Source of the DNA: Rallus limicola
Lineage: Eukaryota > Chordata > Aves > Gruiformes > Rallidae
Direction of reading: 5' to 3'
Length of the DNA stretch: 64,000 nucleotides
Assembly (NCBI GenBank): GCA_022605955.1
Contig: JAKCOZ010000099.1
Span: 124,001-188,000 of the forward strand
A program made the position numbers and the translations under genes. The notes beneath the pieces were generated by a model. The model made no database searches, was not told where the DNA came from, and was given only the letters and a program-made list of their open reading frames with translations. Within the stretch, counting starts at the first letter, position 1; the number at the start of each line of letters is the position of its first letter. This document shows positions 49,720 to 63,777 of this stretch, one piece after another.

Positions 49720-52700
49720 GTGCTTTTCTCGGCCCTAGCAGACTGCAGTTCAAAACATGCTAAACGTCCAGCAATAACTCCCAAAGTAAAGAAGCTAGGC
49801 CTGAAAGGCATAGCTTGTCTGAAACCTCCTAACAGGACACACGAGCAGACCCTGTCACTTTGGCTCTCAGCCTTTTCCTTTGCCTGGAAAGAGGGAACAT
49901 GCCTGGAACCTCCTACGGTGCTTTTCTCGGCCCTAGCAGACTGCAGTTCAAAACATGCTAAACGTCCAGCAATAACTCCCAAAGTAAAGAAGCTAGGCCT
50001 GAAAGGCATAGCTTGTCTGAAACCTCCTAACAGGACACACGAGCAGACCCTGTCACTTTGGCTCTCAGCCTTTTCCTTTGCCTGGAAAGAGGGAACATGC
50101 CTGGAACCTCCTACGGTGCTTTTCTCGGCCCTAGCAGACTGCAGTTCAAAACATGCTAAACGTCCAGCAATAACTCCCAAAGTAAAGAAGCTAGGCCTGA
50201 AAGGCATAGCTTGTCTGAAACCTCCTAACAGGACACACGAGCAGACCCTGTCACTTTGGCTCTCAGCCTTTTCCTTTGCCTGGAAAGAGGGAACATGCCT
50301 GGAACCTCCTACGGTGCTTTTCTCGGCCCTAGCAGACTGCAGTTCAAAACATGCTAAACGTCCAGCAATAACTCCCAAAGTAAAGAAGCTTGGCCTGAAA
50401 GGCATAGCTTGTCTGAAACCTCCTAACAGGACACACGAGCAGACCCTGTCACTTTGACTCTCAGCCTTTTCCTTTGCCTGGAAAGAGGGAACATGCCTGG
50501 AACCTCCTACGGTGCTTTTCTCGGCCCTAGCAGACTGCAGGTCACAACATGCTAAACGTCCAGCAATAACTCCCAAAATAAAGAAGCTAGGCCTGAAAGG
50601 CATAGCTTGTCTGAAACCTCCTAACAGGACACACGAGCAGACCCTGTCACTTTGGCTCTCAGCCTTTTCCTTTGCCTGGAAAGAGGGAACATGCCTGGAA
50701 CCTCCTACGGTGCTTTTCTCGGCCCTAGCAGACTGCAGTTCAAAACATGCTAAACGTCCAGCAATAACTCCCAAAGAAAAGAAGCGAGGTTTGAAAGGCA
50801 TAGCTTGTCTGAAACCTCCTAACAGGACACACGAGCAGACCCTGTCACTTTGGCTCTCAGCCTTTTCCTTTGCCTGGAAAGAGGGAACATGCCTGGAACC
50901 TCCTACGGTGCTTTTCTCGGCCCTAGCAGACTGCAGTTCAAAACATGCTAAACGTCCAGCAATAACTCCCAAAGTAAAGAAGCTAGGCCTGAAAGGCATA
51001 GCTTGTCTAAAACCTCCTAACAGGACACACGAGCAGACCCTGTCACTTTGGCTCTCAGCCTTTTCCTTTGCCTGGAAAGAGGGAACATGCCTGGAACCTC
51101 CTACGGTGCTTTTCTCGGCCCTAGCAGACTGCAGTTCAAAACATGCTAAACGTCCAGCAATAACTCCCAAAGTAAAGAAGCGAGGCCTGAAAGGCATAGC
51201 TTGTCTGAAACCTCCTGACAGGACACACGAGCAGACCCTGTCACTTTGGCTCTCAGCCTTTTCCTTTGCCTGGAAAGAGGGAACATGCCTGGAACCTCCT
51301 ACGGTGCTTTTCTCGGCCCTAGCAGACTGCAGTTCAAAACATGCTAAACGTCCAGCAATAACTCCCAAAGTAAAGAAGCTTGGCCTGAAAGGCATAGCTT
51401 GTCTGAAACCTCCTAACAGGACACACGAGCAGACCCTGTCACTTTGGCTCTCAGCCTTTTCCTTTGCCTGGAAAGAGGGAACATGCCTGGAACCTCCTAC
51501 GGTGCTTTTCTCGGCCCTAGCAGACTGCAGTTCAAAACATGCTAAACGTCCAGCAATAACTCCCAAAGTAAAGAAGCTTGGCCTGAAAGGCATAGCTTGT
51601 CTGAAACCTCCTAACAGGACACACGAGCAGACCCTGTCACTTTGACTCTCAGCCTTTTCCTTTGCCTGGAAAGAGGGAACATGCCTGGAACCTCCTACGG
51701 TGCTTTTCTCGGCCCTAGCAGACTGCAGTTCAAAACATGCTAAACGTCCAGCAATAACTCCCAAAGTAAAGAAGCTAGGCCTGAAAGGCATAGCTCGTCT
51801 GAAACCTCCTAACAGGACACATGAGCAGACCCTGTCACTTTGGCTCTCAGCCTTTTCCTTTGCCTGGAAAGAGGGAACATGCCTGGAACCTCCTACGGTG
51901 CTTTTCTCGGCCCTAGCAGACTGCAGTTCAAAACATGCTAAACGTCCAGCAATAACTCCCAAAGTAAAGAAGCTAGGCCTGAAAGGCATAGCTTGTCTGA
52001 AACCTCCTAACAGGACACACGAGCAGACCCTGTCACTTAGGCTCTCAGCCTTTTCTTTTGCCTGGAAAGAGGGAACATGCCTGGAACCTCCTACGGTGCT
52101 TTTCTCAGCCCTAGCAGACTGCAGATCACAACATGCTAAACGTCCAGCAATAACTCCCAAAGTAAAGAAGCTAGGCCTGAAAGGCATAGCTTGTCTGAAA
52201 ACTCCTGACAGGACACACGAGCAGACCCTGTCACTTTGGCTCTCAGCCTTTTCCTTTGCCTGGAAAGAGGGAACATGCCTGGAACCTCCTACGGTGCTTT
52301 TCTCGGCCCTAGCAGACTGCAGTTCAAAACATGCTAAACGTCCAGCAATAACTCCCAAAGTAAAGAAGCTAGGCCTGTAAGGCATAGCTTGTCTGAAACC
52401 TCCTAACAGGACACACGAGCAGACCCTGTCACTTTGGCTCTCAGCCTTTTCCTTTGCCTGGAAAGAGGGAACATGCCTGGAACCTCCTACAGTGCTTTTC
52501 TCGGCCCTAGCAGACTGCAGTTCAAAACATGCTAAACGTCCAGCAATAACTCCCAAAGTAAAGAAGCGAGGCCTGAAAGGCATAGCTTGTCTGAAACCTC
52601 CTAACAGGACACACGAGCAGACCCTGTCACTTTGGCTCTCAGCCTTTTCCTTTGCCTGGAAAGAGGGAACATGCCTGGAACCTCCTACGGTGCTTTTCTC

Positions 52701-53283
52701 GGCCCTAGCAGACTGCAGTTCAAAACATGCTAAACGTCCAGCAATAACTCCCAAAGTAAAGAAGCTAGGCCTGAAAGGCATAGCTTGTCTGAAACCTCCT
52801 AACAGGACACACGAGCAGACCCTGTCACTTTGACTCTCAGCCTTTTCCTTTGCCTGGAAAGAGGGAACATGCCTGGAACCTCCTACGGTGCTTTTCTCGG
52901 CCCTAGCAGACTGCAGTTCAAAACATGCTAAACGTCCAGCAATAACTTCTAAAGTAAAGAAGCTAGGCCTGAAAGGCATAGCTCGTCTGAAACCTCCTAA
53001 CAGGACACACGAGCAGACCCTGTCACTTTGGCTCTCAGCCTTTTCCTTTGCCTGGAAAGAGGGAACATGCCTGGAACCTCCTACGGTGCTTTTCTCGGCC
53101 CTAGCAGACTGCAGTTAAAAACATGCTAAACGTCCAGCAATAACTCCCAAAGTAAAGAAGCTAGGACTGAAAGGCATAGCTTGTCTGAAACCTCCTGACA
53201 GGACACACGAGCAGACCCTGTCACTTTGGCTCTCAGCCTTTTCCTTTGCCTGGAAAGAGGGAACATGCCTGGAACCTCCTACG
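49720..53283 (+). repeat. 18-monomer HOR unit, copy 1 (3,564 bp)
   Basis: Marked by many private variants: CCCAAAATAAAG (about 50574), CCCAAAGAAAAG (about 50770), ACACATGAG (about 51821), CACTTAGGC with TTTTCTTTTG (about 52034-52056), GCAGATCAC with AAAACTCCTG (about 52121-52200), GGCCTGTAAGG (about 52377), CCTACAGTG (about 52490), AACTTCTAAAG (about 52945) and GCAGTTAAAAAC (about 53115). All recur in copy 2. Confidence 0.92.
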
Positions 53284-56200
53284 GTGCTTTTCTCGGCCCT
53301 AGCAGACTGCAGTTCAAAACATGCTAAACGTCCAGCAATAACTCCCAAAGTAAAGAAGCTAGGCCTGAAAGGCATAGCTTGTCTGAAACCTCCTAACAGG
53401 ACACACGAGCAGACCCTGTCACTTTGGCTCTCAGCCTTTTCCTTTGCCTGGAAAGAGGGAACATGCCTGGAACCTCCTACGGTGCTTTTCTCGGCCCTAG
53501 CAGACTGCAGTTCAAAACATGCTAAACGTCCAGCAATAACTCCCAAAGTAAAGAAGCTAGGCCTGAAAGGCATAGCTTGTCTGAAACCTCCTAACAGGAC
53601 ACACGAGCAGACCCTGTCACTTTGGCTCTCAGCCTTTTCCTTTGCCTGGAAAGAGGGAACATGCCTGGAACCTCCTACGGTGCTTTTCTCGGCCCTAGCA
53701 GACTGCAGTTCAAAACATGCTAAACGTCCAGCAATAACTCCCAAAGTAAAGAAGCTAGGCCTGAAAGGCATAGCTTGTCTGAAACCTCCTAACAGGACAC
53801 ACGAGCAGACCCTGTCACTTTGGCTCTCAGCCTTTTCCTTTGCCTGGAAAGAGGGAACATGCCTGGAACCTCCTACGGTGCTTTTCTCGGCCCTAGCAGA
53901 CTGCAGTTCAAAACATGCTAAACGTCCAGCAATAACTCCCAAAGTAAAGAAGCTTGGCCTGAAAGGCATAGCTTGTCTGAAACCTCCTAACAGGACACAC
54001 GAGCAGACCCTGTCACTTTGACTCTCAGCCTTTTCCTTTGCCTGGAAAGAGGGAACATGCCTGGAACCTCCTACGGTGCTTTTCTCGGCCCTAGCAGACT
54101 GCAGGTCACAACATGCTAAACGTCCAGCAATAACTCCCAAAATAAAGAAGCTAGGCCTGAAAGGCATAGCTTGTCTGAAACCTCCTAACAGGACACACGA
54201 GCAGACCCTGTCACTTTGGCTCTCAGCCTTTTCCTTTGCCTGGAAAGAGGGAACATGCCTGGAACCTCCTACGGTGCTTTTCTCGGCCCTAGCAGACTGC
54301 AGTTCAAAACATGCTAAACGTCCAGCAATAACTCCCAAAGAAAAGAAGCGAGGTTTGAAAGGCATAGCTTGTCTGAAACCTCCTAACAGGACACACGAGC
54401 AGACCCTGTCACTTTGGCTCTCAGCCTTTTCCTTTGCCTGGAAAGAGGGAACATGCCTGGAACCTCCTACGGTGCTTTTCTCGGCCCTAGCAGACTGCAG
54501 TTCAAAACATGCTAAACGTCCAGCAATAACTCCCAAAGTAAAGAAGCTAGGCCTGAAAGGCATAGCTTGTCTAAAACCTCCTAACAGGACACACGAGCAG
54601 ACCCTGTCACTTTGGCTCTCAGCCTTTTCCTTTGCCTGGAAAGAGGGAACATGCCTGGAACCTCCTACGGTGCTTTTCTCGGCCCTAGCAGACTGCAGTT
54701 CAAAACATGCTAAACGTCCAGCAATAACTCCCAAAGTAAAGAAGCGAGGCCTGAAAGGCATAGCTTGTCTGAAACCTCCTGACAGGACACACGAGCAGAC
54801 CCTGTCACTTTGGCTCTCAGCCTTTTCCTTTGCCTGGAAAGAGGGAACATGCCTGGAACCTCCTACGGTGCTTTTCTCGGCCCTAGCAGACTGCAGTTCA
54901 AAACATGCTAAACGTCCAGCAATAACTCCCAAAGTAAAGAAGCTTGGCCTGAAAGGCATAGCTTGTCTGAAACCTCCTAACAGGACACACGAGCAGACCC
55001 TGTCACTTTGGCTCTCAGCCTTTTCCTTTGCCTGGAAAGAGGGAACATGCCTGGAACCTCCTACGGTGCTTTTCTCGGCCCTAGCAGACTGCAGTTCAAA
55101 ACATGCTAAACGTCCAGCAATAACTCCCAAAGTAAAGAAGCTTGGCCTGAAAGGCATAGCTTGTCTGAAACCTCCTAACAGGACACACGAGCAGACCCTG
55201 TCACTTTGACTCTCAGCCTTTTCCTTTGCCTGGAAAGAGGGAACATGCCTGGAACCTCCTACGGTGCTTTTCTCGGCCCTAGCAGACTGCAGTTCAAAAC
55301 ATGCTAAACGTCCAGCAATAACTCCCAAAGTAAAGAAGCTAGGCCTGAAAGGCATAGCTCGTCTGAAACCTCCTAACAGGACACATGAGCAGACCCTGTC
55401 ACTTTGGCTCTCAGCCTTTTCCTTTGCCTGGAAAGAGGGAACATGCCTGGAACCTCCTACGGTGCTTTTCTCGGCCCTAGCAGACTGCAGTTCAAAACAT
55501 GCTAAACGTCCAGCAATAACTCCCAAAGTAAAGAAGCTAGGCCTGAAAGGCATAGCTTGTCTGAAACCTCCTAACAGGACACACGAGCAGACCCTGTCAC
55601 TTAGGCTCTCAGCCTTTTCTTTTGCCTGGAAAGAGGGAACATGCCTGGAACCTCCTACGGTGCTTTTCTCAGCCCTAGCAGACTGCAGATCACAACATGC
55701 TAAACGTCCAGCAATAACTCCCAAAGTAAAGAAGCTAGGCCTGAAAGGCATAGCTTGTCTGAAAACTCCTGACAGGACACACGAGCAGACCCTGTCACTT
55801 TGGCTCTCAGCCTTTTCCTTTGCCTGGAAAGAGGGAACATGCCTGGAACCTCCTACGGTGCTTTTCTCGGCCCTAGCAGACTGCAGTTCAAAACATGCTA
55901 AACGTCCAGCAATAACTCCCAAAGTAAAGAAGCTAGGCCTGTAAGGCATAGCTTGTCTGAAACCTCCTAACAGGACACACGAGCAGACCCTGTCACTTTG
56001 GCTCTCAGCCTTTTCCTTTGCCTGGAAAGAGGGAACATGCCTGGAACCTCCTACAGTGCTTTTCTCGGCCCTAGCAGACTGCAGTTCAAAACATGCTAAA
56101 CGTCCAGCAATAACTCCCAAAGTAAAGAAGCGAGGCCTGAAAGGCATAGCTTGTCTGAAACCTCCTAACAGGACACACGAGCAGACCCTGTCACTTTGGC

Positions 56201-56847
56201 TCTCAGCCTTTTCCTTTGCCTGGAAAGAGGGAACATGCCTGGAACCTCCTACGGTGCTTTTCTCGGCCCTAGCAGACTGCAGTTCAAAACATGCTAAACG
56301 TCCAGCAATAACTCCCAAAGTAAAGAAGCTAGGCCTGAAAGGCATAGCTTGTCTGAAACCTCCTAACAGGACACACGAGCAGACCCTGTCACTTTGACTC
56401 TCAGCCTTTTCCTTTGCCTGGAAAGAGGGAACATGCCTGGAACCTCCTACGGTGCTTTTCTCGGCCCTAGCAGACTGCAGTTCAAAACATGCTAAACGTC
56501 CAGCAATAACTTCTAAAGTAAAGAAGCTAGGCCTGAAAGGCATAGCTCGTCTGAAACCTCCTAACAGGACACACGAGCAGACCCTGTCACTTTGGCTCTC
56601 AGCCTTTTCCTTTGCCTGGAAAGAGGGAACATGCCTGGAACCTCCTACGGTGCTTTTCTCGGCCCTAGCAGACTGCAGTTAAAAACATGCTAAACGTCCA
56701 GCAATAACTCCCAAAGTAAAGAAGCTAGGACTGAAAGGCATAGCTTGTCTGAAACCTCCTGACAGGACACACGAGCAGACCCTGTCACTTTGGCTCTCAG
56801 CCTTTTCCTTTGCCTGGAAAGAGGGAACATGCCTGGAACCTCCTACG
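53284..56847 (+). repeat. 18-monomer HOR unit, copy 2 (3,564 bp)
   Basis: Directly follows copy 1, and every private variant listed there recurs exactly 3,564 bp later. I found no difference between the copies at any diagnostic site. The flanks differ (49522 against 53086 on the left, 53284 against 56848 on the right), so the duplicated block has these exact limits to within one monomer. Confidence 0.92.
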
Positions 56848-59800
56848 GTGCTTTTCTCGGCCCTAGCAGACTGCAGTTCAAAACATGCTAAACGTCCAGA
56901 CATAACTCCCAAAGTAAAGAAGCGAGGCCTGAAAGGCATAGCTTGTCTGAAACCTCCTAACAGGACACACGAGCAGACCCTGTCACTTTGGCTCTCAGCC
57001 TTTTCCTTTGCCTGGAAAGAGGGAACATGCCTGGAACCTCCTACGGTGCTTTTCTCGGCCCTAGCAGACTGCAGTTCAAAACATGCTAAACGTCCAGCAA
57101 TAACTCCCAAAGTAAAGAAGCTAGGCCTGAAAGGCTTAGCTTGTCTGAAACCCCCTAACAGGACACACGAGCAGCCCCTGTCACTTTGGCTCTCAGCCTT
57201 TTCCTTTGCCTGGAAAGAGGGAACATGCCTGGAACCTCCTACGGTGCTTTTCTCGGCCCTAGCAGACTGCAGTTCAAAACATGCTAAACGTCCAGCAATA
57301 ACTCCCAAAGAAAAGAAGCTAGGCCTGAAAGGCATAGCTTGTCTGAAACCTCCTAACAGGACACACGAGCAGACCCTGTCACTTTGACTCTCAGCCTTTT
57401 CCTTTGCCTGGAAAGAGGGAACATGCCTGGAACCTCCTACGGTGCTTTTCTCGGCCCTAGCAGACTGCAGTTCAAAACATGCTAAACGTCCAGCAATAAC
57501 TCCCAAAGTAAAGAAGCTAGGCCTGAAAGGCATAGCTTGTCTGAAACCTCCTAACAGGACACACGAGCAGACCCTGTCACTTTGACTCTCAGCCTGTTCC
57601 TTTGCCTGGAAAGAGGGAACATGCCTGGAACCTCCTACGGTGCTTTTCTCGGCCCTAGCAGACTGCAGTTCAAAACATGCTAAACGTCCAGCAATAACTC
57701 CCAAAGTAAAGAAGCTAGGCCTGAAAGGCATAGCTCGTCTGAAACCTCCTAACAGGCCACATGAGCAGACCCTGTCACTTTGGCTCTCAGCCTTTTCCTT
57801 TGCCTGGAAAGAGGGAACATGCCTGGAACCTCCTACGGTGCTTTTCTCGGCCCTAGCAGACTGCAGTTCAAAACATGCTAAACGTCCAGCAATAACTCCC
57901 AAAGTAAAGAAGCTAGGCCTGAAAGGCATAGCTTGTCTGAAACCCCCTAACAGGACACACGAGCAGCCCCTGTCACTTTGGCTCTCAGCCTTTTCCTTTG
58001 CCTGGAAAGAGGGAACATGCCTGGAACCTCCTACGGTGCTTTTCTCGGCCCTAGCAGACTGCAGTTCAAAACATGCTAAACGTCCAGACATAACTCCCAA
58101 AGTAAAGAAGCGAGGCCTGAAAGGCATAGCTTGTCTGAAACCTCCTAACAGGACACACGAGCAGACCCTGTCACTTTGGCTCTCAGCCTTTTCCTTTGCC
58201 TGGAAAGAGGGAACATGCCTGGAACCTCCTACAGTGCTTTTCTCGGCCCTAGCAGACTGCAGTTCAAAACATGCTAAACGTCCAGCAATAACTCCCAAAG
58301 TAAAGAAGCTAGGCCTGAAAGGCATAGCTTGTCTAAAACCTCCAAACAGGACACACGAGCAGACCCTGTCACTTTGGCTCTCAGCCTTTTCCTTTGCCTG
58401 GAAAGAGGGAACATGCCTGGAACCTCCTACGGTGCTTTTCTCGGCCCTAGCAGACTGCAGTTCAAAACATGCTAAACGTCCAGCAATAACTCTCAAAGTA
58501 AAGAAGCGAGGCCTGAAAGGCATAGCTTGTCTGAAACCTCCTAACAGGACACACGAGCAGACCCTGTCACTTTGGCTCTCAGCCTTTTCCTTTGCCTGGA
58601 AAGAGGGAACATGCCTGGAACCTCCTACGGTGCTTTTCTCGGCCCTAGCAGACTGCAGTTAAAAACATGCTAAACGTCCAGCAATAACTCCCAAAGTAAA
58701 GAAGCGAGGCCTGAAAGGCATAGCTTGTCTGAAACCTCCTAACAGGACACACGAGCAGACCCTGTCACTTTGGCTCTCAGCCTTTTCCTTTGCCTGGAAA
58801 GAGGGAACATGCCTGGAACCTCCTACGGTGCTTTTCTCGGCCCTAGCAGACTGCAGTTCAAAACATGCTAAACGTCCAGCAATAACTCCCAAAGTAAAGA
58901 AGCTAGGCCTGAAAGGCATAGCTTGTCTGAAACCCCCTAACAGGACACACGAGCAGCCCCTGTCACTTTGGCTCTCAGCCTTTTCCTTTGCCTGGAAAGA
59001 GGGAACATGCCTGGAACCTCCTACGGTGCTTTTCTCGGCCCTAGCAGACTGCAGTTCAAAACATGCTAAACGTCCAGACATAACTCCCAAAGTAAAGAAG
59101 CTAGGCCTGAAAGGCATAGCTTGTCTGAAACCTCCTAACAGGACACACGAGCAGACCCTGTCACTTTGGCTCTCAGCCTTTTCCTTTGCCTGGAAAGAGG
59201 GAACATGCCTGGAACCCACTACGGTGCTTTTCTCGGCCCTAGCAGACTGGAGTTCAAAACATACTAAACGTCCAGCAATAACACCCAAAGTAAAGAAGCT
59301 AGGCCTGAAAGGCATAGCTTGTCTGAAACCTCCTAACAGGACACACGAGCAGACCCTGTCACTTTGGCTCTCAGCCTTTTCCTTTGCCTGGAAAGAGGGA
59401 ACATGCCTGGAACCTCCTACGGTGCTTTTCTCGGCCCTAGCAGACTGCAGTTCAAAACATGCTAAACGTCCAGCAATAACTCCCAAAGTAAAGAAGCTAG
59501 GCCTGAAAGGCATAGCTTGTCTGAAACCTCCTAACAGGACACACGAGCAGACCCTGTCACTTTGGCTCTCAGCCTTTTCCTTTGCCTGGAAAGAGGGAAC
59601 ATGCCTGGAACCTCCTACGGTGCTTTTCTCGGCCCTAGCAGACTGCAGGTCACAACATGCTAAACGTCCAGCAATAACTCCCAAAGTAAAGAAGCTAGGC
59701 CTGAAAAGCATAGCTTGTCTGAAACCTCCTAACAGGACACACGAGCAGACCCTGTCACTTTGGCTCTCAGCCTTTTCCTTTACCTGGAAAGAGGGAACAT

Positions 59801-61005
59801 GCCTGGAACCCACTACGGTGCTTTTCTCGGCCCTAGCAGACTGGAGTTCAAAACATACTAAACGTCCAGCAATAACTCCCAAAGTAAAGAAGCTAGGCCT
59901 GAAAGGCATAGCTTGTCTGAAACCTCCTAACAGGACACACGAGCAGACCCTGTCACTTTGGCTCTCAGCCTTTTCCTTTGCCTGGAAAGAGGGAACATGC
60001 CTGGAACCTCCTACGGTGCTTTTCTCGGCCCTAGCAGACTGCAGGTCACAACATGCTAAACGTCCAGCAATAACTTCCAAAGTAAAGAAGCTAGGCCTGA
60101 AAGGCATAGCTCGTCTGAAACCTCCTAACAGGACACACGAGCAGACCCTGTCACTTTGGCTCTCAGCCTTTTCCTTTGCCTGGAAAGAGGGAACATGCCT
60201 GGAACCTCCTACGGTGCTTTTCTCGGCCCTAGCAGACTGCAGTTCAAAACATGCTAAACGTCCAGCAATAACTTCCAAAGTAAAGAAGCTAGGCCTGAAA
60301 GGCATAGCTCGTCTGAAACCTCCTAACAGGACACACGAGCAGACCCTGTCACTTTGGCTCTCAGCCTTTTCCTTTGCCTGGAAAGAGGGAACATGCCTGG
60401 AACCTCCTACGGTGCTTTTCTCGGCCCTAGCAGACTGCAGTTCAAAACATGCTAAACGTCCAGCAATAACTCCCAAAGTAAAGAAGCGAGGCCTGAAAGG
60501 CATAGCTTGTCTGAAACCTCCTAACAGGACACACGAGCAGACCCTGTCACTTTGGCTCTCAGCCTTTTCCTTTGCCTGGAAAGAGGGAACATGCCTGGAA
60601 CCTCCTACGGTGCTTTTCTCGGCCCTAGCAGACTGCAGTTCAAAACATGCTAAACGTCCAGCAATAACTCCCAAAGTAAAGAAGCTAGGCCTGAAAGGCA
60701 TAGCTTGTCTGAAACCTCCTAACAGGACACACGAGCAGACCCTGTCACTTTGGCTCTCAGCCTTTTCCTTTGCCTGGAAAGAGGGAACATGCCTGGAACC
60801 TCCTACGGTGCTTTTCTCGGCCCTAGCAGACTGCAGTTCAAAACATGCTAAACATCCAGCAATAACTCCCAAAGTAAAGAAGCTAGGCCTGAAAGGCATA
60901 GCTTGTCTGAAACCTCCTAACAGGACACACGAGCAGACCCTGTCACTTTGACTCTCAGCCTTTTCCTTTGCCTGGAAAGAGGGAACATGCCTGAAACCTC
61001 CTAAG
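56848..61005 (+). repeat. 21-monomer mosaic segment
   Basis: Contains three GAGCAGCCCC monomers (57046, 57838, 58828) and three CCAGACATAAC monomers (56848, 58036, 59026), the last two pairs 990 bp apart. Two CCCACTACG/p27 G copies with CATACTAAAC stand at 59224 and 59818, three monomers apart. It also holds CTCAGCCTGTTCC (about 57593) and CTCTCAAAG (about 58490). The last five monomers (60016-61005) resemble 62788-63777. Confidence 0.82.
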
Positions 61006-63777
61006 GTGCTTTTCTCTGCCCTAGCAGACTGCAGGTCACAACATGCTAAACGTCCAGCAATAACTCCCAAAGTAAAGAAGCTAGGCCTGAAAGGCATAGC
61101 TCGTCTGAAACCTCCTAACAGGACACACGAGCAGACCCTGTCACTTTGGCTCTCAGCCTTTTCCTTTGCCTGGAAAGAGGGAACATGCCTGGAACCTCCT
61201 ACGGTGCTTTTCTCGGCCCTAGCAGACTGCAGTTCAAAACATGCTAAACGTCCAGCAATAACTTCCAAAGTAAAGAAGCTAGGCCTGAAAGGCATAGCTT
61301 GTCTGAAACCTCCTAACAGGACACACGAGCAGACCCTGTCACTTTGGCTCTCAGCCTTTTCCTTTGCCTGGAAAGAGGGAACATGCCTGGAACCTCCTAC
61401 GGTGCTTTTCTCGGCCCTAGCAGACTGCAGTTCAAAACATGCTAAACGTCCAGCAATAACTCCCAAAGTAAAGAAGCTAGGCCTGAAAGGCATAGCTTGT
61501 CTGAAACCTCCTGACAGGACACACGAGCAGACCCTGTCACTTTGGCTCTCAGCCTTTTCCTTTGCCTGGAAAGAGGGAACATGCCTGGAACCTCCTACGG
61601 TGCTTTTCTCGGCCCTAGCAGACTGCAGTTCAAAACATGCTAAACGTCCAGCAATAACTCCCAAAGTAAAGAAGCTAGGCCTGAAAGGCATAGCTTGTCT
61701 GAAACCTCCTAACAGGACAGACGAGCAGACCCTGTCACTTTGGCTCTCAGCCTTTTCCTTTGCCTGGAAAGAGGGAACATGCCTGGAACCTCCTACGGTG
61801 CTTTTCTCGGCCCTAGCAGACTGCAGTTCAAAACATGCTAAACGTCCAGCAATAACTCCCAAAGTAAAGAAGCTAGGCCTGAAAGGCATAGCTTGTCTGA
61901 AACCTCCTAACAGGACACACGAGCAGACCCTGTCACTTTGGCTCTCAGCCTTTTCCTTTGCCTGGAAAGAGGGAACATGCCTGGAACCTCCTACGGTGCT
62001 TTTCTCGGCCCTAGCAGACTGCAGTTCAAAACATGCTAAACGTCCAGCAATAACTCCCAAAGTAAAGAAGCTAGGCCTGAAAGGCATAGCTCGTCTGAAA
62101 CCTCCTAACAGGACACACGAGCAGACCCTGTCACTTTGGCTCTCAGCCTTTTCCTTTGCCTGGAAAGAGGGAACATGCCTGGAACTCACTACGGTGCTTT
62201 TCTCGGCCCTAGCAGACTGCAGTTCAAAACATGCTAAACGTCCAGCAATAACTCCCAAAGTAAAGAAGCTAGGCCTGAAAGGCATAGCTTGTCTGAAACC
62301 TCCTAACAGGACACACGAGCAGACCCTGTCACTTTGGCTCTCAGCCTTTTCCTTTGCCTGGAAAGAGGGAACATGCCTGGAACCTCCTACGGTGCTTTTC
62401 TCGGCCCTAGCAGACTGCAGTTCAAAACATGCTAAACGTCCAGCAATAACTCCCAAAGTAAAGAAGCTAGGCCTGAAAGGCATAGCTCGTCTGAAACCTC
62501 CTAACAGGACACACGAGCAGACCCTGTCACTTTGGCTCTCAGCCTTTTCCTTTGCCTGGAAAGAGGGAACATGCCTGGAACCTCCTACGGTGCTTTTCTC
62601 GGCCCTAGCAGACTGCAGTTCAAAACATGCTAAACGTCCAGCAATAACTCCCAAAGTAAAGAAGCTAGGCCTGAAAGGCATAGCTTGTCTGAAACCCCCT
62701 AACAGGACACACGAGCAGACCCTGTCACTTTGGCTCTCAGCCTTTTCCTTTGCCTGGAAAGAGGGAACATGCCTGGAACCTCCTACGGTGCTTTTCTCGG
62801 CCCTAGCAGACTGCAGGTCACAACATGCTAAACGTCCAGCAATAACTCCCAAAGTAAAGAAGCTAGGCCTGAAAGGCATAGCTTGTCTGAAACCTCCTAA
62901 CAGGACACACGAGCAGACCCTGTCACTTTGGCTCTCAGCCTTTTCCTTTGCCTGGAAAGAGGGAACATGCCTGGAACCTCCTACGGTGCTTTTCTCGGCC
63001 CTAGCAGACTGCAGTTCAAAACATGCTAAACGTCCAGCAATAACTTCCAAAGTAAAGAAGCTAGGCCTGAAAGGCATAGCTCGTCTGAAACCTCCTAACA
63101 GGACACACGAGCAGACCCTGTCACTTTGGCTCTCAGCCTTTTCCTTTGCCTGGAAAGAGGGAACATGCCTGGAACCTCCTACGGTGCTTTTCTCGGCCCT
63201 AGCAGACTGCAGTTCAAAACATGCTAAACGTCCAGCAATAACTCCCAAAGTAAAGAAGCGAGGCCTGAAAGGCATAGCTTGTCTGAAACCTCCTAACAGG
63301 ACACACGAGCAGACCCTGTCACTTTGGCTCTCAGCCTTTTCCTTTGCCTGGAAAGAGGGAACATGCCTGGAACCTCCTACGGTGCTTTTCTCGGCCCTAG
63401 CAGACTGCAGTTCAAAACATGCTAAACGTCCAGCAATAACTCCCAAAGTAAAGAAGCTAGGCCTGAAAGGCATAGCTTGTCTGAAACCTCCTAACAGGAC
63501 ACACGAGCAGACCCTGTCACTTTGGCTCTCAGCCTTTTCCTTTGCCTGGAAAGAGGGAACATGCCTGGAACCTCCTACGGTGCTTTTCTCGGCCCTAGCA
63601 GACTGCAGTTCAAAACATGCTAAACATCCAGCAATAACTCCCAAAGTAAAGAAGCTAGGCCTGAAAGGCATAGCTTGTCTGAAACCTCCTAACAGGACAC
63701 ACGAGCAGACCCTGTCACTTTGACTCTCAGCCTTTTCCTTTGCCTGGAAAGAGGGAACATGCCTGAAACCTCCTAAG
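61006..63777 (+). repeat. 14-monomer HOR unit (2,772 bp)
   Basis: Boundary; p61 T; p112 G; a copy with GGACAGACG; plain and p97 C copies, one followed by GGAACTCACTACG; a p30 G/p34 C copy at 62788; then p61 T/p97 C, p77 G, plain, and a terminal AAACATCC (p47 A) monomer with p144 A. That terminal p47 A monomer also stands 2,772 bp earlier, at 60808. Confidence 0.87.
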
